A DNA stretch of 64,000 nucleotides, taken from NCBI RefSeq assembly GCF_023921125.1, contig NZ_CP099466.1, forward strand, positions 2,914,001 to 2,978,000, written 5' to 3'. Of this stretch, positions 17,896 through 24,907 are shown in pieces. This DNA comes from Arthrobacter caoxuetaonis. GTDB lineage: Bacteria > Actinomycetota > Actinomycetes > Actinomycetales > Micrococcaceae. A program made the position numbers and the translations under genes. The notes under the pieces are model-generated. The model had not been told where the DNA came from, did no database searches, and saw only the letters and a program-made list of their open reading frames with translations. Numbering within the stretch: position 1 is the first letter of the stretch; every line of letters begins with the position of its first letter.

Positions 17896-17953
17896 GGAAA
17901 CGGCGGCCGAACGGGTTACCTTTGGAATGACATCCAGCAGGGAGGAGGCACGC

Positions 17954-18511
17954 ATGGCCGACATCGGCTCATCGGAGCGGACGGAGCTCCAGGAAGACAT
18001 CCGCAAGGACTTTTCGCCCGCCGCCCTCGTCTCCCAGCTGCTGGTACCCATCCTGCTCGGTCTTCTGGGATTCTGTGCGGTAGCCGCCGCCGTCTCGTCC
18101 ACCGCCGGTGTCATGGGGGTCACCGTCAGCGGCTTGGCCGTCGTCGTGACCCTGCTTCTTGCTGCAGGACTGTCGCCGCGCTACCTTCCCGCCTTCAGCC
18201 GCGGCAGCTGGCCCAGGGTGTTTGCCGCCGCCGCAGCAGCCGGCGCCCTGCACCTTCTCCTGTACTGGACCGCCGGCAGCACGGTTCTGCTGAGCCTTCC
18301 GGCCTTTCCGATCGCCTTGGCCGGAGGCGCCCTGCTGCTGGCAACGTCTCTGTGGTCCCAGTTCCGGCGCGGCCCGGCCGCCGAAGATCCGGTGACGCTG
18401 CCGCAGACTCCAGCCCGCCCCTTCGCCCAAACCCTTGTGCTGGTCCTGGCGAACTGGGTGTTCTTTGCCGCCGCCGGTATGTTCAGCGCCTGGATCATGC
18501 TCGGGCGCTAG
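17954..18511 (+). CDS. Hypothetical membrane protein
   Basis: 185 aa with about five hydrophobic segments (LVSQLLVPILLGLLGFCAVA, VTVSGLAVVVTLLLAAGL, VFAAAAAAGALHLLLYW, LPAFPIALAGGALLLA, TLVLVLANWVFFAAAGMF). No family recognised. GGAGG lies before the ATG; the open frame further upstream runs through the 40-bp repeats and was excluded. The 3' 70 bp of the gene are duplicated, diverged, 95 bp downstream. Confidence 0.72.
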   Translation: MADIGSSERTELQEDIRKDFSPAALVSQLLVPILLGLLGFCAVAAAVSSTAGVMGVTVSGLAVVVTLLLAAGLSPRYLPAFSRGSWPRVFAAAAAAGALHLLLYWTAGSTVLLSLPAFPIALAGGALLLATSLWSQFRRGPAAEDPVTLPQTPARPFAQTLVLVLANWVFFAAAGMFSAWIMLGR

Positions 18512-18534
18512 GGGCTGCGGCTTTCGGGCATTCC

Positions 18535-18684
18535 GGGGTCCTGGCGGAGCAGGTGTTCTTCGCCGTCGCCGGATTGTTCAGCGCCTGCATCGTGCTCGTG
18601 CAGCGCCCACTGCCGGCTCCCGGCGACTCCGCTGCGTCTTGTCCCTGCAACAACTGCGTTCCGGGAAAAGGCTGCAATCAGTGA
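18535..18684 (+). pseudogene. Diverged duplicate of the preceding gene's 3' end, possibly a 43-aa ORF
   Basis: The stretch 18535-18603 aligns with 18440-18508 (shared GGTCCTGGCG, GTGTTCTT, TGTTCAGCGCCTG) at a 95-bp offset, hence in another frame. It encodes VFFAVAGLFSACIVLV, like the upstream VFFAAAGMFSAWIMLG. The frame continues to a Cys-rich tail (SCPCNNCVPGKGCNQ) and stops at 18684. A GTG at 18553 preceded by GGCGGAG could start a 43-aa protein. A relic of a tandem duplication is the simpler reading. Confidence 0.4.
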
Positions 18685-18780
18685 CACGGTTTTCCTGCAC
18701 TTTGGGTATTTCGCTGCGTTCTGTGCATTTTGCAGCTCTGCGCCAAGCAGCAAAACGTACAAAGTGCAGCAAACCGGTCA
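18682..18780. repeat. MITE-like 99-bp imperfect inverted repeat
   Basis: The ends TGACACGGTTTTCCTGCAC and, read in reverse, TGACCGGTTTGCTGCAC are nearly identical over about 21-23 bp including CTGCACTTTG (18695-18704) and CAAAGTGCAG (18760-18769). The match continues more loosely inwards (TTTCGCTGCG versus TTTTGCTGCT). The centre is around GCAGCTCTGCGCC. Its base composition is clearly less GC-rich than the surroundings. No ORF. Confidence 0.65.
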
Positions 18781-18838
18781 CATCGCAGCAAAACCCCGCA
18801 GGTCCGGACCCGGAGCCCGCAGCAAGCCTGCGCGCGAC

Positions 18839-18996
18839 GCCGCCGTCGCCCCACGCGCCCCCATGCCGTCCCCGCCCGCGCCGTCGCGCGTCCACGCCCG
18901 CGCCACCCCGCCAGCACGCCGCCGTCACCCCACGCGCCCCCATGCCGTCCCCGCCCGCGCCGTTGCGCGTCCACGCCCGCGCCACCCCGCACCACC
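18839..18996. repeat. Two tandem 79-bp C-rich repeats
   Basis: Unit 1 at 18839-18917 and unit 2 at 18918-18996 differ at only a few positions (for example GTCGCCCC versus GTCACCCC). Both are almost purine-free apart from G, with CCCACGCGCCCCCATGCCG and CCCGCGCCACCCCGC blocks. The tract lies just upstream of the oligopeptidase promoter. The remaining 18997-19059 is GC-rich with no feature seen. Confidence 0.85.
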
Positions 18997-19059
18997 CGCC
19001 CCAGCTCCGCCCCGAGCGTAAAGGCGGCGCGCGCCGTCGCGGGCCGGTGGGCGGGTCGA

Positions 19060-19073
19060 TATATTCGGGACCA
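19060..19073 (+). promoter_or_regulatory. Probable leaderless promoter of the oligopeptidase gene
   Basis: TATATT (19060-19065) is followed by seven bases and then the ATG, so transcription would start at or very near the A of the start codon. No Shine-Dalgarno is present. No good -35 was seen. Confidence 0.5.
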
Positions 19074-21253
19074 TGACTACACCCATTCCCCCGGTTGCCA
19101 AAAAAGTCCCCGTCGAACGCACCCACCACGGTCAGACGTTCACCGACGACTATGAATGGCTGCGGGAGAAGGAGAGCCCGGAGGTCATCACACACCTCCA
19201 GGCGGAGAACGCCTACACCGAGGCCGTCACGGCGGACCAGGAGCCGCTGCGCCAGCAGATCTTCGACGAGATCAAGTCCCGCACCGTGGAGACGGATCTT
19301 TCCGTACCGGCGCGCAAGCGCGGCTGGTGGTACTACACGCGGACCGAGGAAGGCCAGCAGTACGCCATCCACTGCCGCACCGCGGCACAGGACACCGGTG
19401 ACCTGCACGCGGACTGGACTCCTCCCGTCGTCGAACCCGGGGTTCCCGTTCCGGGTGAGCAGATCCTCATCGACGGCAATGCCGAAGCCGAGGGCAAGCC
19501 GTTCTTCTCCCTCGGCGGCCTGGCGGTCACTGAGGACGGCAACCTGCTGGCCTACTGCGAGGACAATGCCGGGGATGAACGGTTCACGCTGCGGATCAAG
19601 GACCTGCGCACCGGCGAACTGCTGCCCGACGTCGTGTCCAACGTCTTCTACTCGCTCGCCTTCTCCCCGGACGGCACGCGGGTCTTCTATACCGTCGTCG
19701 ACGATTCCTGGCGCCCGTATCAGATCAAGGCGCACACCCTGGGCACCGATGTCAGCGAGGACACCGTGATTTACCAGGAGGACGACGTCGCCATGTGGAC
19801 GGGCTTCGACCTCTCGGCGGACCGGAAGCAGCTCCTGATCAGCATCAGCTGCTCCGAGTACAGCGAGTACCGGGTCCTTGATTTCGACGACGCCGCCGGC
19901 ACCGTGCGCACCCTGATTCCGCGCAGCGAACGCATCCTGTACGAAGCCGAGCCGTTCACGCGCGAGGGCGAACGCCAGTACCTCATCACGCACAACCGAA
20001 ACGCACTGAACTCCATGCTGTCCCTGGTCGCCGGCCCGGAGTTCTCCAAGCCGCTGGACGAGCAGGTTTGGCACACCGTGGTGGCGCACGACGACGAGGT
20101 GCGGGTCAACGGCGCCTCCGTCACCTCAACGCACGTGCTGGTTTCGGTCCGGAAGGACACCACGGAGCGGGTCCAGATCCTGCCCCTGGCCGGGATCGGC
20201 ACGCAGGAGCAGGCTGAGCCGAGCGAACCGTCCTTCGACGAGGAGCTCTACACGGCCGGGCTCACCAACGCCGAGTACGATTCTCCGGTCATCCGGATCA
20301 GCTACACCTCTTACCTCACCCCGCCGCGCGTCTACGACTACGTCCTGGCGACCGGGGGGCTGGAACTGCGCAAGGAAACCCCCGTCCGCGGCGGCTACGA
20401 TCCGGCCAACTACGCCGCGGAGCGGGAATGGGCGACGGCGCCGGACGGCACCCAGGTGCCGCTCTCGATCCTGCGCCGCCGGGAGGTGGAGCGGAACGGG
20501 TCCAACCCGGCCCTGGTCTATGCGTACGGCAGCTATGAGATCTCCATGGATCCGGGCTTCAACATTGCCCGGCTTTCCCTGCTGGACCGGGGCGTGGTGT
20601 TCGTCGTCGCGCATATCCGCGGCGGCGGCGAGATGGGCCGGGCCTGGTATGACCAGGGCAAGAAGCTGAACAAGAAGAACACGTTCACCGACTTCGTGGC
20701 CGCCACGGAGCACGTGGCTTCGACCGGCTGGGCCGATCCGGAGCGGATTGCGGCCATGGGCGGATCGGCCGGCGGCCTGCTGATGGGCGCCATCGCGAAC
20801 CTGGCTCCCGAGAAGTACAAGGCCATCGTGGCGCAGGTTCCGTTCGTGGATGCCCTGACCACCATCCTTGACCCGGAGCTCCCGCTCTCGGCCCTGGAAT
20901 GGGAAGAGTGGGGCAACCCGATCACCGATCCCGACGTCTACCAGTACATGAGCGAGTACAGCCCGTACGAGAATGTCCGGGCCGTGGACTACCCGCGGAT
21001 CGCCGCCGTCACCAGCTTCAACGACACGCGTGTGCTGTATGTGGAGCCAGCCAAGTGGGTCGCCAAGCTACGCGAAACCGGAACGGGTTCCGAACCGGTG
21101 GTGCTCAAGATCGAGATGGACGGCGGCCACGGCGGGGCTTCCGGCCGCTACGAGGCGTGGAAGGACCGGGCCTGGGACTACGCGTTCGTGCTAGCTGCGC
21201 TCGGCGCCCGGGAACTGCTGCCCGGCGTCGATTCCCCGGTTCCGGCGCAGTAA
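19073..21253 (+). CDS. ptrB: S9-family oligopeptidase (oligopeptidase B-like)
   Basis: 726 aa. The N-terminal beta-propeller part (FTDDYEWLREKESPEVITHL, SLGGLAVTEDGNLLAYCED) precedes the alpha/beta-hydrolase domain: HIRGGGEMGRAWYDQGK (about residue 520), nucleophile motif MGGSAGGLLMG (about 565), Asp in FNDTRVLYVEPAKW (about 655) and His in DGGHGG (about 690). It cleaves short peptides, typically after basic residues, in the cytoplasm. TATATT 7 nt before the ATG suggests a leaderless transcript. A strong hairpin at 21276-21307 ends it. Confidence 0.92.
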   Translation: MTTPIPPVAKKVPVERTHHGQTFTDDYEWLREKESPEVITHLQAENAYTEAVTADQEPLRQQIFDEIKSRTVETDLSVPARKRGWWYYTRTEEGQQYAIHCRTAAQDTGDLHADWTPPVVEPGVPVPGEQILIDGNAEAEGKPFFSLGGLAVTEDGNLLAYCEDNAGDERFTLRIKDLRTGELLPDVVSNVFYSLAFSPDGTRVFYTVVDDSWRPYQIKAHTLGTDVSEDTVIYQEDDVAMWTGFDLSADRKQLLISISCSEYSEYRVLDFDDAAGTVRTLIPRSERILYEAEPFTREGERQYLITHNRNALNSMLSLVAGPEFSKPLDEQVWHTVVAHDDEVRVNGASVTSTHVLVSVRKDTTERVQILPLAGIGTQEQAEPSEPSFDEELYTAGLTNAEYDSPVIRISYTSYLTPPRVYDYVLATGGLELRKETPVRGGYDPANYAAEREWATAPDGTQVPLSILRRREVERNGSNPALVYAYGSYEISMDPGFNIARLSLLDRGVVFVVAHIRGGGEMGRAWYDQGKKLNKKNTFTDFVAATEHVASTGWADPERIAAMGGSAGGLLMGAIANLAPEKYKAIVAQVPFVDALTTILDPELPLSALEWEEWGNPITDPDVYQYMSEYSPYENVRAVDYPRIAAVTSFNDTRVLYVEPAKWVAKLRETGTGSEPVVLKIEMDGGHGGASGRYEAWKDRAWDYAFVLAALGARELLPGVDSPVPAQ

Positions 21254-21275
21254 AGCCGCAAGGACGACGACGGCG

Positions 21276-21307
21276 GGGGCCCGGGTGTGCAACGGCACCC
21301 GGGCCCC
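21276..21307 (+). terminator. Hairpin terminator after the oligopeptidase gene
   Basis: Perfect 12-bp stem GGGGCCCGGGTG / CACCCGGGCCCC with an 8-nt loop, followed by TTTCG. Lies between convergent genes (oligopeptidase and DedA) and can act for both. Confidence 0.8.
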
Positions 21308-21332
21308 TTTCGTTGGGACCCGCTCGCCGGGG

Positions 21333-22085
21333 TTAGTCGAGGCCGCCGGCTTCCGGGGACTGCGGGCGGGGGCGCGGCCGGGTTTCCTTGCCGCGCGGCC
21401 GGCGTCCCGGCCGGAACAGCCCTGCGACGACGAAGGCCAGGGTCAGCGCGATGACGCCCAGGACAATGAGGTCGAGGTTGTCCCGGACAAAGGGAACCCG
21501 GTCACCCAGCAGGTAGCCGAGCAGCGTCACGCTCACTGCCCAGACCGCCGCTCCGATGGCGTTGTAGGCGATGAAGGTGGGGTAATGCATCCGGCCCACC
21601 CCGGCCACCACGGGTGTGAAGGTCCGGACGACGGGCACGAACCTGGCCAGGACCACGGCCTTGCCGCCGTGTTTGGCGAAGAACTTCTCGGCGCGGGTGA
21701 CGTTATCCCGGCTGAAGAACCTGGACTCGGGCCGGTTGAAGACCACCGGGCCTGCCTTGCGGCCGATGTAGTAGCCCAATTGATCCCCGGCAAAGGCGCT
21801 CAGGGCAACCAGCAGGATCAGCAGCCAGACGTTGATCTGGATAGCGCCCGTAGCCACCAGCAGTCCGGCGGTGAAGAGCAGGGAATCGCCGGGCAGGAAA
21901 AACCCAATCAGCAGCCCGGTCTCCACAAAGACGATGCCGCAGACCAGCAGCACAACCCAGGGGCCGATCGCCGGCTCCGACAGGAACACCTGCGGATCGA
22001 GCCAGTCCGGCAAAAGCGAGGACATGACAGGCTGCAGCGCTCCCGGCGCTGCCGTGGCAAGGATCACTTTCACAGGGTAAGCCAT
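21333..22085 (-). CDS. DedA-family membrane protein
   Basis: 250 aa. The SNARE-associated/DedA domain is clear: FVETGLLIGFFLPGDSLLFTAG (about residue 60), DQLGYYIGRKAGP (about 110), FFAKHGGKAVVLARFVPVVRTFTPVVAG with conserved Arg residues (about 145-170), and a last helix with the polar tail RPGRRPRGKETRPRPRP. It is involved in membrane homeostasis or lipid flipping in other bacteria. No good Shine-Dalgarno at ATG 22085; ATG 22025 (MSSLLPDWLDP) is a plausible shorter start. Confidence 0.87.
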   Translation of the reverse strand: MAYPVKVILATAAPGALQPVMSSLLPDWLDPQVFLSEPAIGPWVVLLVCGIVFVETGLLIGFFLPGDSLLFTAGLLVATGAIQINVWLLILLVALSAFAGDQLGYYIGRKAGPVVFNRPESRFFSRDNVTRAEKFFAKHGGKAVVLARFVPVVRTFTPVVAGVGRMHYPTFIAYNAIGAAVWAVSVTLLGYLLGDRVPFVRDNLDLIVLGVIALTLAFVVAGLFRPGRRPRGKETRPRPRPQSPEAGGLD

Positions 22086-22130
22086 GGGCCGCAAGAGAGT
22101 CTGGGAGCGCCGTCACGGACGCTCTTCGAC

Positions 22131-22176
22131 TTGACAGTGACTGCGCTCACAGGATTACCTAATGAACATTCGGTAA
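22131..22176 (+). promoter_or_regulatory. paaI promoter with PaaR-like operator
   Basis: A perfect -35 TTGACA (22131-22136) is followed 17-18 nt later by a -10 region that lies inside the box. The box at 22155-22176 reads TTACCTAATGAACATTCGGTAA; its ends TTACC and GGTAA are inverted. In reverse orientation it reads TTACCGAATGTTCATTAGG, matching the box at paaR. Confidence 0.68.
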
Positions 22177-22195
22177 TGAAAAGTGAGGGATCCCA

Positions 22196-22669
22196 TTGGC
22201 TGACTCTGTCACCGCTGCTGCACGCGAAACGCGCCCGGCGCACCCCATCCTGGAACATGACGCTACGTCCGAATGGCTGGGGATCGACGTCGTCTCCCTG
22301 GGCGACGGCACGGCAGTGACCACCATGGAACTGCGTCCCGAGATGCTCAACGGCTTCGCCATCGCCCACGGCGGCATGGTTTTCGCTTTCGCTGACACGA
22401 CTTTCGCGCTTGCATGCAATCCAGGGGGCGCAGAGTCGCTCGCTGAAATGGAGAGCATCACGGTGGCTGCCGGAGCCGACATCAACTTCATCTCCTCAGC
22501 CCGCGCCGGCGATAAGCTGCGGGCAGAAGCCAGCCGCCGGGCAGCGGCAGGCCGCAGCGGCGTTTACGACATTGAGGTCACTGCCGAATCACCGGACGGT
22601 TCTACCCGGGTCATCGCTGAATTCAGGGGCCGCTCACGTACTATTCCAAATCCCGCCCGCCGGAACTGA
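22196..22669 (+). CDS. paaI: PaaI hotdog thioesterase
   Basis: 157 aa single hotdog domain: MLNGFAIAHGGMVFAFADTTFALACN carries the HGG motif and catalytic Asp of PaaI (residues about 52-75, read in two parts), with VAAGADINFISSARAGDKLRAEA following. It hydrolyses stalled CoA thioesters of the phenylacetate route. The start is TTG, with GAGGGA five nt upstream and no better in-frame ATG. First gene of the paaI-paaK-paaR row. Confidence 0.88.
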   Translation: MADSVTAAARETRPAHPILEHDATSEWLGIDVVSLGDGTAVTTMELRPEMLNGFAIAHGGMVFAFADTTFALACNPGGAESLAEMESITVAAGADINFISSARAGDKLRAEASRRAAAGRSGVYDIEVTAESPDGSTRVIAEFRGRSRTIPNPARRN

Positions 22670-22758
22670 TGCCCGCCCGGCGGTCCGCGCTTTCGCCTTC
22701 TCAGCTTCCCCGTCATACCCGCAGAATTGCACCCCACCCCCTCTCAAAGGTTCCACGC

Positions 22759-24102
22759 ATGAAAACTGTTGCCCCTCTCAAGGCCACTGCTGCTGATCCC
22801 GCCACCCTCGACGCCGAGGAGCTCATGAGCCGGGACCAGATCGAGGCACTGCAGCTCACCCGTCTCCAGGAGACGGTGCGCTACGCCTACGACCGCGTTC
22901 CGCTGTACACCAAGAAGTTCGACGACGCCGGTGTCCACCCGGACGACTTGAAGGAACTCTCCGACCTGGCGAAGTTCCCGTACACCACCAAGGAAGACCT
23001 CCGCCAGAGCTACCCGTTCGGCATGTTTGCCGTGCCGATGGACCAGGTCTCCCGTATCCACGCGTCCTCCGGCACCACGGGCCGGCCCACGGTCGTTGGC
23101 TACACCAAGGGCGACCTGGACCGCTGGGGCACCCTGGTGGCACGGTCCCTGCGTGCCTCCGGCGTGAAGTCCAACTACAAGGTCCACAACGCTTACGGTT
23201 ACGGCCTGTTCACCGGCGGACTGGGTGCGCACTTCGGCGCAGAGAAGCTCGGCTGCACTGTCATCCCTATGTCCGGCGGCCAGACCGAACGCCAGATCCA
23301 GCTCATCCAGGACTTCCAGCCGGATACGATCCTTTCCACCCCGACCTACCTGCTGACGATCGCTGACGCCATGAAGCGCGCCGGAATCGATCCGCGCTCC
23401 ACCTCGCTGAAGAACGCAGTTCTGGGTGCCGAGCCGTGGACCGAGGAGATGCGCCACGAACTGCAGCAGACCATGGAGATCGACGCCTGTGACATCTACG
23501 GCCTGTCCGAGGTCATGGGTCCCGGCGTCGCCGGCGAGTGCGTTGAGACCAAGGACGGCGCCCATATCTGGGAAGACCACTTCCGTCCGGAAATCATCGA
23601 CCCGTTCGACGAGACCAAGGTCCTGGACGACGGCGAGCACGGAGAACTCGTCTTCACGTCCCTCACCAAGGAAGCCCTGCCGATTATCCGGTACCGCACG
23701 CATGACCTCACGCGTCTGCTCCCGGGCACCGCACGCCCCGGCATGCGGCGCATGGGGCGCATCACCGGCCGCAACGACGACATGATCATCCTGCGCGGCG
23801 TCAACCTCTTCCCGAGCCAGATCGAAGAGATCGCCCTGCGGATCCCCGCCCTGAGCCCGCACTTCCAGCTGGAAATCACCCGGCCCGGCCGGATGGATGA
23901 GCTGGCGGTGAAGATCGAACGCCGCAGCGAGTCCAGCGCGGACGAATGCGCCAAGGCCGCCGCGGAACTCAAGAGCCAGATCAAGATCCACATTGGTTCG
24001 TCCTGCGCCATCCACGTGGTCGAGCCCGGATCGCTGGCCCGTTCCAGCGGCAAGCTCCGCCGCATCTACGACCTGCGCAAGCAGGAGAACACGCCGGCCT
24101 AG
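22759..24102 (+). CDS. paaK: Phenylacetate-CoA ligase PaaK
   Basis: 447 aa adenylate-forming enzyme. IHASSGTTGRPTVVGYTKGD (P-loop, about residue 95) is diagnostic; DIYGLSEVMGPGVAGEC (about 245), RYRTHDLT (about 315) and GRNDDMIILRGVNLFPSQIE (about 340) follow. It activates phenylacetate to phenylacetyl-CoA, the first step and source of the usual inducer. ATG 22759 has AAAGG upstream. The stop is followed by a 19-bp-stem hairpin shared with the paaR control region. Confidence 0.95.
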   Translation: MKTVAPLKATAADPATLDAEELMSRDQIEALQLTRLQETVRYAYDRVPLYTKKFDDAGVHPDDLKELSDLAKFPYTTKEDLRQSYPFGMFAVPMDQVSRIHASSGTTGRPTVVGYTKGDLDRWGTLVARSLRASGVKSNYKVHNAYGYGLFTGGLGAHFGAEKLGCTVIPMSGGQTERQIQLIQDFQPDTILSTPTYLLTIADAMKRAGIDPRSTSLKNAVLGAEPWTEEMRHELQQTMEIDACDIYGLSEVMGPGVAGECVETKDGAHIWEDHFRPEIIDPFDETKVLDDGEHGELVFTSLTKEALPIIRYRTHDLTRLLPGTARPGMRRMGRITGRNDDMIILRGVNLFPSQIEEIALRIPALSPHFQLEITRPGRMDELAVKIERRSESSADECAKAAAELKSQIKIHIGSSCAIHVVEPGSLARSSGKLRRIYDLRKQENTPA

Positions 24103-24109
24103 CAGCCGG

Positions 24110-24152
24110 GAACGTTCGGTTGGCCGGAAATGCTCCGGCCAACCGAACGTTC
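24110..24152. promoter_or_regulatory. Long palindrome between paaK and paaR (terminator and/or autoregulatory operator)
   Basis: Arms GAACGTTCGGTTGGCC (24110-24125) and GGCCAACCGAACGTTC (24137-24152) are perfectly complementary. The pairing continues GGA/TCC around the loop AATGC, giving a 19-bp stem. Each arm holds a PaaR-like half (AACCGAACGTTC, compare TTACCGAATGTTCA at paaI). There is no T-run after it, so an operator role is at least as likely as termination. Confidence 0.68.
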
Positions 24153-24168
24153 ATGCGAAAATATCCAG

Positions 24169-24804
24169 ATGCCTAGCCCATCGAATTCCGCGCCTTCATC
24201 CTCTTCCGCTGCCAACGGCACCCGCAGGGGACGTCCGGGATATGACCAGCAGACGGTGCTGAACATCGCCGTCGACGTGTTTAACCGCCACGGCTACGAA
24301 GCGACCTCGATGGGCATCCTCGCAGAGAACCTGGGCATCACCAAGTCAGCGATTTACCACCATGTTCCGTCCAAGGGCGATCTTCTGCGCCTGGCCCTGG
24401 AAAACGCGCTCGGCGGCCTGGAGGGCGTGCTGGATGATCCGCGTGCCTCCACCGGCCCCGCGGATGCCCGCCTGGAATTCGTGCTCCGCGGCACCATCGA
24501 AGTCCTGACCGAGCGGCTGCCGTTCGTCACGCTCCTGCTGCGCCTGCGCGGCAACACCGAAATTGAACGCGATGCCCTGGAGCGCCGCCGCCAGTTCGAC
24601 CGCCGTGTCTCTGAACTGGTGGACGCTGCCCGCGCCGAAGGCTCCCTGCGCAGCGACATCGATCCGCGCACCACTACCCGCCTGCTGTTCGGCACAATCA
24701 ACTCAATCGTCGAGTGGTACAAGCCCGGAGGGTCCCTGAGCGGCCAGAAGCTCGCCGACGACATTATCTCGATGGTCTTCGAGGGCCTGCACGACAAGCG
24801 CTGA
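24169..24804 (+). CDS. paaR: TetR-family regulator, probable PaaR
   Basis: 211 aa. After a Ser/Asn/Pro-rich 25-residue leader comes the TetR HTH: QTVLNIAVDVFNRHGYEATSMG followed by LAENLGITKSAIYHHVPSKGDLL (read in two parts, residues about 30-75). The C-terminal ligand domain contains LLRLRGNTEIERDALERRR and FGTINSIVEWYKPGG, as in TetR_C regulators of acyl-CoA genes. It follows paaK, and its own upstream palindrome contains the same box seen at all paa promoters. Phenylacetyl-CoA as effector is inferred from PaaR of other bacteria. Confidence 0.85.
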   Translation: MPSPSNSAPSSSSAANGTRRGRPGYDQQTVLNIAVDVFNRHGYEATSMGILAENLGITKSAIYHHVPSKGDLLRLALENALGGLEGVLDDPRASTGPADARLEFVLRGTIEVLTERLPFVTLLLRLRGNTEIERDALERRRQFDRRVSELVDAARAEGSLRSDIDPRTTTRLLFGTINSIVEWYKPGGSLSGQKLADDIISMVFEGLHDKR

Positions 24805-24836
24805 CCCGTTCTTCATTCCTGAACCTCCCCCTACGT

Positions 24837-24892
24837 CGAGAGGCCAGTTACGGCCCGTTTGGTGCGCCAAACAAGCCGTAACTGGCCTCTCG
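24837..24892. repeat. 56-bp palindromic repeat, copy 2
   Basis: Left arm CGAGAGGCCAGTTACGGC and perfect right arm GCCGTAACTGGCCTCTCG flank a 20-nt centre containing GTTTGGTGCGCCAAAC, itself a hairpin. Outside the arms, CCTCCCC (24825-24831) and GGGGAGG (24901-24907) are complementary and could extend the stem. It sits between the convergent paaR and paaZ genes, where no other terminator is visible. Confidence 0.92.
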
Positions 24893-24907
24893 ATGGGTGT
24901 GGGGAGG

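Noticed and set aside
17680..18684. Single 334-codon frame spanning repeats and the membrane-protein gene in another phase
   Set aside because: The 185-aa frame with GGAGG and five TM helices is the better reading. The longer frame is Arg-rich and passes through the 40-bp repeats.
18839..18996. CRISPR-like array
   Set aside because: Two 79-bp direct tandem units with no spacers are not a CRISPR array. No cas genes are present.
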